A stretch of DNA of 64,000 nucleotides from Adlercreutzia sp. ZJ141 (GCF_011038965.1 NZ_JAAKEB010000005.1:1-64000), one strand, 5' to 3'; shown: positions 8,761 to 18,774, counted from the first letter of the stretch. Notes: a model not told the origin generated them from the letters alone. Numbers and translations are program-made.

Positions 8761-10017
8761 ATGAAGATTCTCCTGGTTAATCATTTTCCGCTTGAAGGGT
8801 CGGGAAGCGGCACGTACACCATGAACACCGCACAGCACCTCGCTAAACGCGGGCATGACGTTTGTATTGTGTTTCCAGAAAACCGCGTACCGACTCCCCT
8901 TGATGGGGTTTCGCTGCGCCCGGTTTATTTCGACGCCGGCGACGAGCAGCACGCACTTGCCGACAATCCCATATACGATGGCAGTACGCATGACGGCAGC
9001 ACACCAACGCGCCCACTGCCATTCAACTTCCCGTGCTTCACCACGCATCCGCGCAGCCTGATAACATTCGATGACCTGGACGACAACCAGATCGAGCGCT
9101 ACCTGAAAGCGTTCAGTGCAGCCATCGACACAGCGGTGCGCGAGTTTAAGCCCGACATCATCCACGCCCAGCACGTGTGGCTGCTTGCTAACGTGGCCGC
9201 AAAGACCGGCGTGCCCACCATTGTCACAGCGCATGGAACCGACATGATGGGGTACCGCAAGTGGCCGCGCTTCCACACGCTCGCCAACGAAACAGTGCAG
9301 CTGTGCCACAGCATCATTGCCATCTCGAAAGACAACTACGACGACACCGTAACGACCATTCCCGCCGCAGCCGATAAGATGGTATTGCTGTTAAACGGTT
9401 ACAACGAAGACATTTTCTACCGCGAAGACATTGACCGCACATCACTGCTTGCGCAACACGGCGTGCCCTACCAGGGGCAACGCATCGTGCTGTTCGCGGG
9501 GAAGCTTACCAACTTCAAGGGCGTCGACGTGCTACTACATGCCGCCGCGCGCTACGAACGTGAGCACCCCGACATCGTCACCTTGCTTGCTGGCAGTGGC
9601 GAAGAGCGTGTTATGCTCGAGCGCCTGCGCGTCGATTTAGGGCTTTCACGCACGTACTTCTTGGGTCATCAGCTGCAAGACAGCCTGCGCAGGCTCTACA
9701 ACGCAGCTGACTTGTTCGCCATGCCGTCGCGACGCGAGCCGTTCGGTTTGGTGGCACTCGAAGCTATGGCGTGCGGATTGCCCGTTGTCGCAACGAACCA
9801 GGGGGGTTTACCCGAGTTCGTTACGCAGGAATGCGGCACGCTTATTGATGTTGATGACGAGATTGCCCTTGCGCGTGCTATTGTTGAAGAGCTCGACCGT
9901 ACGGCCGCAACGCCCAACCGCAAAGAGCGCATTGCGGAAAACGTGTTCGAGCGCTATGCCCAGTCGAAATTCGTTGTACGTCTTGAAGCACTGTATCAGC
10001 AGGTTGTCTCAGTATAA
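8761..10017 (+). CDS. GT4-family glycosyltransferase
   Basis: The 418-residue GT-B protein starts with MKILLVNHFP and the donor-loop pattern GSGTYTMNTAQHLAKRGHDV. Its C-terminal half has the GT4 nucleotide-sugar signature PSRREPFGLVALEAMACGLPVVA. It transfers a sugar from an activated donor to an unknown acceptor, probably a cell-envelope glycan or glycolipid. The start at 8761 follows GGAGG by 5 nt. Weakly spaced from the MurE-like gene (71 bp), it may still be in the same transcription unit, which ends at the terminator at 10083-10121. Confidence 0.85.
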   Translation: MKILLVNHFPLEGSGSGTYTMNTAQHLAKRGHDVCIVFPENRVPTPLDGVSLRPVYFDAGDEQHALADNPIYDGSTHDGSTPTRPLPFNFPCFTTHPRSLITFDDLDDNQIERYLKAFSAAIDTAVREFKPDIIHAQHVWLLANVAAKTGVPTIVTAHGTDMMGYRKWPRFHTLANETVQLCHSIIAISKDNYDDTVTTIPAAADKMVLLLNGYNEDIFYREDIDRTSLLAQHGVPYQGQRIVLFAGKLTNFKGVDVLLHAAARYEREHPDIVTLLAGSGEERVMLERLRVDLGLSRTYFLGHQLQDSLRRLYNAADLFAMPSRREPFGLVALEAMACGLPVVATNQGGLPEFVTQECGTLIDVDDEIALARAIVEELDRTAATPNRKERIAENVFERYAQSKFVVRLEALYQQVVSV

Positions 10018-10082
10018 GCGCGACTTTACAATGCGGGTGTATGCGGTGTTTACAACAACCCGTACATACCCGAAGCACTAGT

Positions 10083-10121
10083 AAAGGCGGTGGGGGTTTC
10101 ATCTAAGCTCCCACCGCCTTT
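10083..10121. terminator. bidirectional intrinsic terminator
   Basis: A perfect 12-bp stem (AAAGGCGGTGGG with CCCACCGCCTTT, 15-nt loop) is flanked by A-rich and T-rich sides. It separates the rightward glycosyltransferase from the leftward protease gene and would serve both. Confidence 0.85.
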
Positions 10122-10211
10122 CAATTCGGCGAATTATAGTCCGCCTTTGATCGTGTCTGCGCGATACGCTACAAACAAGCAGCGCAGACACTTCGTTTCA
10201 TTCAACCAATC

Positions 10212-11672
10212 TTATGCGGCATCCTGCAACTGGTTGGAGTCGAGGTTACGCAGCAGGTCGAAGATCGACTCACCGCTCTGCTGGCGCTGTTGCTGCTGTT
10301 GTTGCTGCTGTTGCGTTTCCTCGTCGGAACCCAGCGTCACTTGAACCTCCTGTGTTTCGCCACCGCGATTGATCTCAAGCGTTACCGTATCACCGGGGTT
10401 CTTCGAGCGAACATCGAGCATCAAATCACTCGCCGACTCCACTGCCTTACCGTCGAACTTGGTTACGATGTCGCCCTCTTGCAAACCCGCCTCAGCGGCA
10501 CCAGAACCAGCGGCAACCGCAGCAATATAAGCGCCCGATTCAACTGACAAACCGTAACGCTGAGCGTTCTGGGCGGTGACATTCGACAACGACACGCCAA
10601 GCTGTGCATGAGTGGGTGTTTTTCCATCGATGATCTGCTGTGCGATGTTTACCGCATAGTTTACCGGAATGGCAAAACCAACGCCGGAATAGTTGCCGGA
10701 ATACGACGTGATCAGCGTGTTGATACCAATAAGCTTGCCGTCGGCGTCAACCAGCGCACCACCAGAGTTGCCCGGATTAATGGCGGCGTCGGTCTGAATC
10801 AGGTTCGCGTAGATGGTAGTGGTGCCAGAACCCTGACCCATGCCGTAGGGATCTTGCGCACTGCTGTCCATGATCTGCGAGCGGCTGGTGGCTGACACGA
10901 TGCCGGTTGCCACCGATTGCTCCAAGCCGAACGGGCTACCAATGCTCATCACCCATTCACCGATGGTCAGGTTATCGGAATCGCCCAACTCGATCGCCCG
11001 CAAGCCGCTCGCGTTCGCCGCTTTCACCACAGCTAGGTCGGAGCTGGGATCACTACCAACCACCTCGGCGTCGTACTGAGCACCCTCAACGGTAACCTTC
11101 AGCGCTTCGGCACCTTGGACCACATGGTAGTTCGTAAGGATATAACCATCCTCGGACAAAACCACACCGCTACCCAACGAGGACTGCGCGAGCTCGCCAG
11201 TGGATGCCCCAAACCCGTACATGTCAGACTGAGTTGTGTACACATCGATAGCAGCAACGGAAGGCAGCGCTTTCTGGGCGACCGCTTCAGCGAGTGTTGC
11301 ATCTTCATCCGCCGCAGTGACATCACTCGATCCAGACGAGCCAAGCTGCACCGGCGAGCCCGACCCCTCGTCGGATGGACCGAACATCTGCCAAGCGGCA
11401 AATCCACCGAGACCGAGTACGCATGCCAATGCCGCACCAGCAAATCCCAGGAGGAAGGTCTTTCCAGCATTCGACTCGCGCTTGACTGTAGTGGTTCCAT
11501 TCACCGGGCTGTATGGGGCACCGTATGCATACGGCTGCTGGCCGACCGGAGCCGTATACCCCTGATGTGATTGATAGGGCCGTGTCGGGTTCGTGCCGTG
11601 CGTCGGTGCCTGATGGCTCGCACTCTGCTGCGAAGACGGTTGTTGCGGCTGATAAGGCTGCTGTTCTCTCAT
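10212..11672 (-). CDS. htrA: HtrA/DegP-like membrane serine protease
   Basis: The protein has a Q/P/Y-rich cytoplasmic N-terminus, one transmembrane helix (TFLLGFAGAALACVLGLGGF), a trypsin-like domain with the triad in TNYHVV (His), SSDLAVV (Asp) and NPGNSGGALV (Ser), one PDZ domain (GAYIAAVAAGSGAAEAGLQE) and a C-terminal poly-Gln tract. It degrades or refolds damaged envelope proteins outside the membrane. The start at 11672 follows AAGGAG. The frame extends to 11831, but that extension has no ribosome-binding site and is unlike the family N-terminus. The poly-Gln run is a CAG/CAA microsatellite that could vary in length between strains. Confidence 0.92.
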   Translation of the reverse strand: MREQQPYQPQQPSSQQSASHQAPTHGTNPTRPYQSHQGYTAPVGQQPYAYGAPYSPVNGTTTVKRESNAGKTFLLGFAGAALACVLGLGGFAAWQMFGPSDEGSGSPVQLGSSGSSDVTAADEDATLAEAVAQKALPSVAAIDVYTTQSDMYGFGASTGELAQSSLGSGVVLSEDGYILTNYHVVQGAEALKVTVEGAQYDAEVVGSDPSSDLAVVKAANASGLRAIELGDSDNLTIGEWVMSIGSPFGLEQSVATGIVSATSRSQIMDSSAQDPYGMGQGSGTTTIYANLIQTDAAINPGNSGGALVDADGKLIGINTLITSYSGNYSGVGFAIPVNYAVNIAQQIIDGKTPTHAQLGVSLSNVTAQNAQRYGLSVESGAYIAAVAAGSGAAEAGLQEGDIVTKFDGKAVESASDLMLDVRSKNPGDTVTLEINRGGETQEVQVTLGSDEETQQQQQQQQQRQQSGESIFDLLRNLDSNQLQDAA

Positions 11673-11858
11673 ATCCTCACGCTCCTTACATACGAGACGC
11701 TTACTCGCTGAATCGGCGGCGGCACAACGCCAGCACACCGGTGATCGATGCATCGTTTGCAGCGTACCAAACCGAAAAACGCGCTGTACACCGGCATTCC
11801 TAAGCGTCATCTTCCCGTCAAAGAACGACAACAGTTAGGACACATAAGAAAGCACCCA

Positions 11859-13070
11859 TTAAAGCGACGCTTCCACCTCGCGTACGTTAAGGCCTGCCTC
11901 TTTCAAAGCTGCAACGATGCTTTCCTTGTGGCGCACGTCAAACGCCTCGATGGTCACGCGCAGTTCCACCGCCGCATTGCGGTTTACCGTGGCGAACTGA
12001 TTATGGTTGAGGCGAATCACGTTGCCCGAATGCTCGGCCACAATCCGTGACACTTGCACCAGACCACCCGGACGATCGGGCAGCATGATAGACACCGTGA
12101 AGATACGCCCACGCGCAATAAGCCCCAGCTGCACCACATTCGACATTGTGATTACGTCCATATTACCGCCAGAGAGAATTGCCACCACATTCTTCCCTTC
12201 GGCCGGCAGGTGCGATAGCGCCGCCACCGTAAGCAAACCGGAATTCTCCACTACCATCTTATGATTCTCAACCATATCAAGGAAGGCAGGGATGAGTTCC
12301 TCGTCGGGTATCACAATGATATCGTCAAGGTATTTCTGAATGTAGGGGAACACCTTGTGCCCCGGTTCAAGTACCGCCGTGCCGTCGGCAATCGTACTCG
12401 CATGCGATAAGCACACTACCTCACCAGCATCAAGCGACGCTTTCATACACGCCGCGCCCGCCGGTTCCACGCCGATAACGCACACCTCTGGGTTCACGAG
12501 CTTGGCTGCCGTAGCCACACCCGATGCGAGACCACCACCCCCAATGGGCACCAAAATGACATCGACTTCGGGCAGCTCGTCGAAAATCTCCATCGCCACC
12601 GAGCCTTGACCCGTGGCAACGTCTAAATCGTCGAAGGGATGCACCATCGTAAGACCCTCGTCAGACGCCAACTGTTGAGCGTAGGCAAATGCTTCGTCGA
12701 ACACCGAACCGTGCAGCACTACTTCCGCACCCAGCGCCTCGGTACGCGAAATCTTGATGGGCGGGGTTGTTTCCGGCATGACTACCACCGCACGCACACC
12801 GTACTGTTCCGCCGCGCGTGCCACACCCTGCGCGTGATTACCTGCCGATGCCGTAATAAGCCCGCGCTCGCGTTCGTCGTCGGTGAGCGTGGAAATCTTA
12901 TAGTAGGCTCCGCGAACCTTATATGCCCCTGTACGCTGCATGTTCTCGGGTTTCAGATACACGTGGTTGCCCGTACTGCGCCCGAAAGCGGGGCTTTCTA
13001 TCAGCGGCGTTGGAAGCGTAACCTCTTTCACCTTACGAGCAGCACGTTGAAAATCGTTCAAGTTATCCAT
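11859..13070 (-). CDS. ilvA: threonine ammonia-lyase with C-terminal ACT domain
   Basis: This is a PLP fold-type II enzyme of 403 residues. The PLP lysine lies in RTGAYKVRGA, the glycine-rich phosphate-binding loop is VPIGGGGLASG, and a C-terminal ACT domain (residues about 325-403, beginning IFTVSIMLPDRPGGL) follows. It converts L-threonine to 2-oxobutanoate and ammonia, feeding isoleucine synthesis or fermentation. Length and single ACT domain match the short IlvA/TdcB type. The start was set at MDNLNDF (13070), because the frame upstream to 13121 has no ribosome-binding site. It is transcribed leftward from the 13071-13391 intergenic region. Confidence 0.92.
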   Translation of the reverse strand: MDNLNDFQRAARKVKEVTLPTPLIESPAFGRSTGNHVYLKPENMQRTGAYKVRGAYYKISTLTDDERERGLITASAGNHAQGVARAAEQYGVRAVVVMPETTPPIKISRTEALGAEVVLHGSVFDEAFAYAQQLASDEGLTMVHPFDDLDVATGQGSVAMEIFDELPEVDVILVPIGGGGLASGVATAAKLVNPEVCVIGVEPAGAACMKASLDAGEVVCLSHASTIADGTAVLEPGHKVFPYIQKYLDDIIVIPDEELIPAFLDMVENHKMVVENSGLLTVAALSHLPAEGKNVVAILSGGNMDVITMSNVVQLGLIARGRIFTVSIMLPDRPGGLVQVSRIVAEHSGNVIRLNHNQFATVNRNAAVELRVTIEAFDVRHKESIVAALKEAGLNVREVEASL

Positions 13071-13391
13071 GGAGTCTTCTAATCTCTTTCGCTTTTTGAG
13101 GGAATCTCTGACTGGTATCATCTTACCCCGAACCCGCAGGATAGACGCCTGCAGTTACGGACTCTCAGGAAACACTGGTTAAATCTGCCGATCTTGCGAA
13201 CAAACGAGCTTTCGGGCAGCCTCCGTCTTAAGCTCCGTCACAACACACAACCTCGGCCCTGCCTGTGTCTTTACACCGCCTTTACCCCAATTCAAGGATG
13301 TCAATCGGTGCGGATGTTGGTATGATGATCATGGTCAGAAGCTGCCGTTCACGAAGGCAGGTGGCTTCATTTTCCCGAAAGAAGGTACATC
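13071..13391. other. ilvA-adk divergent intergenic region with a dispersed motif
   Basis: No gene is visible in these 321 bases. At 13166-13189 they hold a copy of a short motif (GGAAACACTGGTTAAAT) that recurs at 20124-20141, where the prophage attL core overlaps it, and at 59418-59441. The adk ribosome-binding site (AAGG) lies just before 13392. Confidence 0.5.
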
Positions 13392-14024
13392 ATGAAGATC
13401 GTTTTGCTGGGAGCACCGGGTGCCGGCAAAGGCACGCAGGCCAAAAGGCTCGTCGAGGACTTCGGCATGACGCACATCTCCACCGGAGACATGTTGCGTG
13501 AAGCTGTGGCCGCCGGCACGGAGCTGGGCCAGAAGGCGAAAACCTACATGGACGCCGGTAACCTGGTGCCCGATGACGTGATCATCGGGTTGGTATCTGA
13601 GCGCCTGCAGAACCTGGAGAACAAGTGGGCCGGCTTCATTCTCGATGGCTTCCCCCGCACGCCTGCCCAGGCGGTTGCTCTTGACAAAGAGCTTGCCAAG
13701 TTGGCCATGCCGCTTGATGCCGCTCTGCTCATCGACGTGAACTACGACCTTATCGTTGAGCGGCTCACCTCGCGCCGCATGTGCAAAGATTGCGGCTATA
13801 TTGGTTCGGTAGCCGACGCAGCTTGCCCGAAGTGTGGCGGCGAGATGTACCAGCGCGACGACGACAACGAAGCAACCGTGCGCAACCGTCTTGGCGTGTA
13901 CGAAACCACCATGGCACCGCTTATCGACCACTATCGCCGCAGCATGCTGCTGACCACCGTCGATGGTGCACAAGACGCCGACGAGGTGTACGCCGACGTG
14001 AAAAAGGCGCTGTACCTGGGCTAA
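13392..14024 (+). CDS. adk: adenylate kinase (zinc-binding LID)
   Basis: The 210-residue enzyme interconverts ATP + AMP and 2 ADP. It has the P-loop GAPGAGKGTQA, the AMP-binding ISTGDMLREA, DGFPRTPAQA, and a LID carrying two CxxC pairs (CKDC and CPKC), as in zinc-type adenylate kinases of Gram-positive bacteria. The family usually has about 16 residues between the Cys pairs. Here only 10 separate them, so the LID is short. A consensus ribosome-binding site precedes the ATG and an intrinsic terminator follows at 14106. Confidence 0.97.
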   Translation: MKIVLLGAPGAGKGTQAKRLVEDFGMTHISTGDMLREAVAAGTELGQKAKTYMDAGNLVPDDVIIGLVSERLQNLENKWAGFILDGFPRTPAQAVALDKELAKLAMPLDAALLIDVNYDLIVERLTSRRMCKDCGYIGSVADAACPKCGGEMYQRDDDNEATVRNRLGVYETTMAPLIDHYRRSMLLTTVDGAQDADEVYADVKKALYLG

Positions 14025-14105
14025 GCGCGCGCAGGTAATATGCGTTTCACGGATGGCGCAGACTCGATGCGCTTGTCTCACCTGTAAACCGCGTCTCAAT
14101 AATTT

Positions 14106-14141
14106 AGAAACGTCCGGAACCATGCGGCTCCGGACGTTTCT
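14106..14141 (+). terminator. adk intrinsic terminator
   Basis: A 13-bp stem (AGAAACGTCCGGA with its complement) around a 10-nt loop is followed by TCTGTTTT. It lies 82 bp downstream of the adk stop codon. Confidence 0.8.
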
Positions 14142-14219
14142 CTGTTTTGCGAGAATGTTTGCCACATCCTTGCGATGCGGCTTTAGCATTCGAGAAACTG
14201 CGCGTTTAAAACTGCTCGT

Positions 14220-15677
14220 TTAGTCTTCGTATGCCGAAGCGCGGTCGAACAGATCTTCCACTTCCTGCGACGGCTCCTTCGTGGCAAGCGTCACCGCCAC
14301 AGCAACAGCAAGGCCAGCAAGGAAGCCAGGCAACAGCTCATAGAGCCCCGTCGACGACAAGAACGTCAGCCACGCAATGTCGACCACAGCACCCGTCACG
14401 ATGCCCGCAACTGCACCCGCAAAGTTGAAGCGCTTCCAGAACAAACTCAGCAAAATGGCCGGACCGAATGCTGCGCCAAAAATACCCCAGGCGTTCGACA
14501 CCAAGCTCATGATGGAACCAGAGTTCGGGTTCGACGCAATGAGCACCGCAACGAACGCGATAGCCAGCACCACGAAGCGGCTCAACCACAGCATCTCTTT
14601 CTCACTGGCCTTATTCTTGCGGATGACCGGCTTGTATACGTCGGCAGAAAACGCCGAAGCCGCCGCCAACAGCTGACTGTCGGCCGTACTCATGGACGCG
14701 CTCAGCACCGCCGCCAGCAAAATGCCCGAAATAACCGCCGGGAACAGCGAGCGCACCATGACGATAAATACGAGCGAATCGGCCTCAATGGCGCTGTCAT
14801 ACCCCAAAAACATGCGTCCGACAATGCCGATGAGCGCAGCAAAAATGACGATGAGCACGGTCCAGGTAATGCCAATCTTTGCCGATTTGCGCATTTCCTT
14901 CTGAGAGCGCAGCGACATGAAACGCACGATAATGTGTGGCATGCCGAAATAACCCAAGCCCCACGCCAAGCCTGACAGCACGTCCTGCCAGCTGGTCAGT
15001 GGCTGCCAGTAGCCCGGATCGACCGGAGCTGTGGTAACGCTATTCAGCGCGAACAGCGCAAAGATGGGAGCGATCATCATAGCTGCCAGCACGAGCATTC
15101 CTTGGAAGAAGTCGGTCCAGCACACGGCTTTGAAACCGCCCAAAAACACATAGCCCACAATGACAAGAGCCGCCACATACATGGCAACCTCAGCATCGAT
15201 GCCCACCACGGTGTGGAACAGTGTGCCACACGCCAGCACGCTCGACGACGCGTAGATGGTGTAGGCAACCAAGAAGATGACAGCGCAGATGATCTGCAAC
15301 GCCTTCGATTTCGCCAAGAAGCGGTTCGACAGATACTGTGGGATGGTAATAGAGTCATTCGCCACAATAGAGAACTTACGCAGGCGCGGTGCCATGGTCA
15401 GCCAGCTGATAGTGTAACCGATAGCCAAGCCAACGGGAATCCACACCTGCCCCAAACCAGCAGCGTAAATGGCCGTAGGCAAACCCATCAGCACCCACGC
15501 GCTCATGTCGGAGGCCCCAGCGGAAAGCGCCGTCACCCACGGACCCATCTGGCGACCGCCCAGGAAGTAGTCTTTGTCGCCGCCCGACCTGGTTTTGATG
15601 AAGAAGTAGATGCCGACCCCCAGCATACATGCCAGGTAAATGAGGAAAATAATAAGCTCGATCGTGTTCCGTTCCAT
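14220..15677 (-). CDS. putP: sodium/proline symporter
   Basis: The 485-residue solute:sodium symporter family protein has about 13 membrane helices. Diagnostic segments include SAGASDMSAWVLMGLPTA near the N-terminus and the SSS signature region GILLAAVLSASMSTADSQLLAAASAF. It imports proline (or a similar substrate) with Na+. The ATG at 15677 has AAAGG 8 nt upstream. The divergent LysR gene 121 bp away is the probable regulator, sharing this promoter region. Confidence 0.92.
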   Translation of the reverse strand: MERNTIELIIFLIYLACMLGVGIYFFIKTRSGGDKDYFLGGRQMGPWVTALSAGASDMSAWVLMGLPTAIYAAGLGQVWIPVGLAIGYTISWLTMAPRLRKFSIVANDSITIPQYLSNRFLAKSKALQIICAVIFLVAYTIYASSSVLACGTLFHTVVGIDAEVAMYVAALVIVGYVFLGGFKAVCWTDFFQGMLVLAAMMIAPIFALFALNSVTTAPVDPGYWQPLTSWQDVLSGLAWGLGYFGMPHIIVRFMSLRSQKEMRKSAKIGITWTVLIVIFAALIGIVGRMFLGYDSAIEADSLVFIVMVRSLFPAVISGILLAAVLSASMSTADSQLLAAASAFSADVYKPVIRKNKASEKEMLWLSRFVVLAIAFVAVLIASNPNSGSIMSLVSNAWGIFGAAFGPAILLSLFWKRFNFAGAVAGIVTGAVVDIAWLTFLSSTGLYELLPGFLAGLAVAVAVTLATKEPSQEVEDLFDRASAYED

Positions 15678-15798
15678 ACAAATGCCTTTCAAAAGACGTG
15701 AAAACCCTTCGCGAAAAATGCGTGCGACTTATTGAACCACGACTGATACAATTCTAAAAGCGAATATTTAACATTTCTGATATGAAGGATACGCATAG

Positions 15799-16707
15799 AT
15801 GGAAGCGAGCCTACAAAAATACATCGCATTCGTGGCCGCCGTTGAGGCGGGGTCGTTCTCGGGAGCGGCGGCGAAACTCACCTATTCGCAAAGTGCCGTG
15901 AGTCGCATGATTGCCGATTTGGAATCGGAATGGGGCATTCCCCTGTTCAAGCGGCAAAAAGGAGGCGTGCGCTTGACTGACGACGGCGCAAAGGTGTTGC
16001 CCTACGTAAAAAGCATCTGCAAGGAGTACGAGAACTTGCAGATGCAGGTTGATGAGATTAACGGGCTACAGTCGGGGCTTATCCGCATTGGCACGTTCTC
16101 GAGCGGCGCGTCGCTGTGGCTGCCCGATATTATCAAGGAATTCCAGCGCGACTACCCCAACATCGACTACGAGGTGATGATCGGCGACTACACCGACATC
16201 GAGCGCTGGATCTTGGACGGCACCGTCGACTGCGGCTTTTTGTCGCTTCCCGTGAGCGCCAAACTTCGCACGGTGTTTCTCGAGCGCGATCAGCTGCTCG
16301 TAGTCATGCCGCCCGACCATCCCTTGGCACATGCCGAAACATTTCCCGCACAAGCTCTGGCCGATGAGCCGCTCATGCTGCTAGAGAAGGGAAATGGCGC
16401 CGAAGTGCGCAAGAAGGTGCTTGAAAAGCACGGGATCAAACCGCGTATCAACTTCACCACCTGGGACGACTACGCCATTATGGCCATGATCGAAAAGGGG
16501 CTTGGCATCAGCGTGCTCACTGAGATGATCATGAAGCGCTGCCCGTATAATGTGGTGTCGAAAAGCTTCGATGAGCCCGTTTATCGCGACGTAGTACTGG
16601 CATTTCGAAGCGAGGGAACCGCATCGCTCGCATTGCAGCGATTCATGGACTACCTGCCGTTCCGAGAGAAGAACACCACCGCAGAACAACCAGCACAGCA
16701 CAACTAA
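15799..16707 (+). CDS. LysR-family transcriptional regulator
   Basis: The 302-residue protein has an N-terminal winged helix (FSGAAAKLTYSQSAVSRMIADLE) and a periplasmic-binding-like effector domain (GLIRIGTFSSGASLWLPDIIKEF), the standard LTTR layout. It is divergent from putP. Such pairs usually reflect control of the neighbouring transporter, so a role in proline or amino-acid uptake is likely but inferred. The ribosome-binding site is AAGGA, 9 nt before the ATG. Confidence 0.9.
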   Translation: MEASLQKYIAFVAAVEAGSFSGAAAKLTYSQSAVSRMIADLESEWGIPLFKRQKGGVRLTDDGAKVLPYVKSICKEYENLQMQVDEINGLQSGLIRIGTFSSGASLWLPDIIKEFQRDYPNIDYEVMIGDYTDIERWILDGTVDCGFLSLPVSAKLRTVFLERDQLLVVMPPDHPLAHAETFPAQALADEPLMLLEKGNGAEVRKKVLEKHGIKPRINFTTWDDYAIMAMIEKGLGISVLTEMIMKRCPYNVVSKSFDEPVYRDVVLAFRSEGTASLALQRFMDYLPFREKNTTAEQPAQHN

Positions 16708-16796
16708 AGCAACCGCGCCCGCACGCTCAGCCCTCCCGTTGTATCAACGCTGCAAGCGTACAAGAAAACGAAGTTCTAGCGTGTCCCCTATAGCAC

Positions 16797-16831
16797 GCGA
16801 GCGCTGCCGGTAGCAAACCGGCAGCGCTCGC
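16797..16831. terminator. hairpin between convergent genes
   Basis: A 14-bp stem (GCGAGCGCTGCCGG with its complement) and a 7-nt loop lie between the LysR gene and the ACT-protein gene. Neither side has a long T-run, so termination is plausible but not certain. Confidence 0.5.
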
Positions 16832-16884
16832 AATCGTAACAACTTCAGCGCATGAGTCGCATTAGCTCGTAGCGTTCGACATCC

Positions 16885-17304
16885 TTACGCCAGATCGGCG
16901 GCCTTCACCACTTTAAACCCGGCAGCGGCCAGCTTCACGGCAGCCTGCTCGGCGTCGGCAACCTTAAACACGTCAACAGCCTGCTCGCCCTTAAAGGCAA
17001 AACAATAGCCGTACTCGATGTTCACGCCCATGTCGTCAAGCTTCTCCAACAGCTCGGAAAGCGAGCCGGGGCGATTCTCAAGCGCGATCGCAACCACGTT
17101 AGTGCTGATGGCGCGATAGTCGGCAGCATGCAGTGCCGCAAGCGCCGCCTCGGGATCGTCCGCGATCAGACGCACCAAGCCGTACTCGGCAGTTTCTGCA
17201 ATGGTGAGGGCCTTCATGTCGATGCCCGCCTCGCTGAGCACGCGGCACATAGCAGACAGGCGGCCTTCTTTGTTCTCCAGAAAAACGGTGATCTGCTGAA
17301 TCAT
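16885..17304 (-). CDS. tandem ACT-domain protein
   Basis: The 139 residues form two ACT domains: ITVFLENKEGRLSAMCRVLSEAGIDMKALT, then VVAIALENRPGSLSELLEKLDDMGVNIEYGY. These are small-molecule (amino-acid) sensing modules. It starts 5 bp after the stop codon of the upstream aryl-CoA ligase gene, so the two are cotranscribed. This pair is widespread in amino-acid-fermenting anaerobes and probably senses aromatic or branched amino acids for the ligase pathway. Its biochemical role is unproven. Confidence 0.85.
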   Translation of the reverse strand: MIQQITVFLENKEGRLSAMCRVLSEAGIDMKALTIAETAEYGLVRLIADDPEAALAALHAADYRAISTNVVAIALENRPGSLSELLEKLDDMGVNIEYGYCFAFKGEQAVDVFKVADAEQAAVKLAAAGFKVVKAADLA

Positions 17305-17309
17305 GGCGA

Positions 17310-18626
17310 TTACCCCTCCCTCTTGTCGATGACGCGCTTTGCTTTGCCCTCGGAGCGGGCGATGGTCTTCGGCTCAACGAGCCGCACCCTGATGCCGACG
17401 GACAGCGCCGCCTTCATCTTCTCCTGGATATCCTTCTGCAGACGGTCGATGGATGCGATGTTGTCGAAGTTGAAGTCGGGATTAAGCTCGGCCTTCAGGG
17501 TAACAACGTCGAGATGGTTCTCGGTGGTCAGCTCGATAACGTACCACGACGACACATCGGGGAAGGTCTTCATGACATCTTCGATCTGGCTCGGGAACAC
17601 GTTCACGCCACGAACGATGAGCATGTCGTCGGTACGGCCACGCAAGCGGTCGATACGACGATGAGTGCGCCCGCACGCGCATTCGCCCGGCAGGATGCGG
17701 GTGATGTCGCGTGTACGGTAGCGAACAACCGGCGACGCCTCGCGGTCGACCGTGGTCAGCACCAACTCGCCCCATTCGCCGTCGGGCAAGTTCTCACCGG
17801 TGGTCGGGTCGATGATCTCAGCGATGAAGTGATCCTCGGCCAAGTGCAGACCGTCCTGCTCCATACACTCGATGGCAACACCCGGACCCATCGTTTCGGT
17901 CAGGCCGTACACGTCGAGCACCTTGTAGTTCAGCTTCTCTTCCAGATCGCGGCGGAAGTTGTCAGAGAACGGCTCAGCACCGTGGATGCCAGCGCGCAGC
18001 GAGAACTCGGTCTTTGGATCGATACCCATCTCGATAGCAGTGTCGGCGATATGCATGGCATACGACGGCGTGCAGCAAATGATGGACGAACCCATGGTCT
18101 TGAGCACGCGGATCTGACGCTCAGTATTGCCAGCCGACATGGGGATAGTGGTGCAGCCAGCAGACAAGCCGCCGTAGTGTGCGCCAAGACCACCTGTGAA
18201 CAGGCCGTAGCCGTAGCATACGTGACACACGTCGTTCTCGTCGCCATCGGCGTACTCGATGCCGCGGGCGAAGCAGTCGCCCCAAATCTCCAGGTCGTGC
18301 TCGGTGTAAGCGCCAACCGTGGCAACACCCATCGTGCCCGAAGACATATGGATTTCGCGCACATCAGAAAGCGGCACCGCCAGCATGCCATAAGGATACG
18401 CATCACGAAGGTCTTGCTTGGTGACGAAGGGGGCCTTCTTCAAGTCATCCAGCGTTTCGACAGCATACGGATCAAACCCTGCAGCGTCAAAGCTCTCCTT
18501 GTAGAAGGGAATGTTCTCGTAGACATTCACGACGGTTTTCTTGAGCCCCTCGAGCTGAACCCTCTCCAGCTCGTCATGAGGCATGTGCAAAATCTCGGTT
18601 TGCTTGCTCATCATCTTGCCTTTCAT
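17310..18626 (-). CDS. paaK: phenylacetate-CoA ligase
   Basis: The 438-residue adenylate-forming enzyme has MSSGTMGVATVGAYT (phosphate-binding loop), DVYGLTETMGPGV, the YRTRDI motif and a PaaK C-terminal domain ending in SEGKAKRVIDKR. It activates phenylacetate or a related aryl acid with ATP and CoA. In anaerobes these enzymes work with 2-oxoacid:ferredoxin oxidoreductases in aromatic amino-acid metabolism. The start was set at 18626, where GGAGGA lies 8 nt upstream; a second ATG at 18614 is also possible. It is cotranscribed with the ACT gene. Confidence 0.88.
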   Translation of the reverse strand: MKGKMMSKQTEILHMPHDELERVQLEGLKKTVVNVYENIPFYKESFDAAGFDPYAVETLDDLKKAPFVTKQDLRDAYPYGMLAVPLSDVREIHMSSGTMGVATVGAYTEHDLEIWGDCFARGIEYADGDENDVCHVCYGYGLFTGGLGAHYGGLSAGCTTIPMSAGNTERQIRVLKTMGSSIICCTPSYAMHIADTAIEMGIDPKTEFSLRAGIHGAEPFSDNFRRDLEEKLNYKVLDVYGLTETMGPGVAIECMEQDGLHLAEDHFIAEIIDPTTGENLPDGEWGELVLTTVDREASPVVRYRTRDITRILPGECACGRTHRRIDRLRGRTDDMLIVRGVNVFPSQIEDVMKTFPDVSSWYVIELTTENHLDVVTLKAELNPDFNFDNIASIDRLQKDIQEKMKAALSVGIRVRLVEPKTIARSEGKAKRVIDKREG

Positions 18627-18774
18627 TACCTTCCTCCTTGACAGGACCGCTTTCCTGCCAGGAGCACTCACGCGGCATATTCTAAAACTGCACAAAACTA
18701 TCCGAGGGCACAGGTTGAAAAAAATATGGCCCATGCGAAAAAACGTTCAGGAACCGAACGCGAACAACCTGACC

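Noticed and set aside
17514-18641. 375-codon plus-strand frame opposite phenylacetate-CoA ligase
   Set aside because: It mirrors the third-position pattern of the real minus-strand gene, and its product is His/Arg/Val-rich with no domain.
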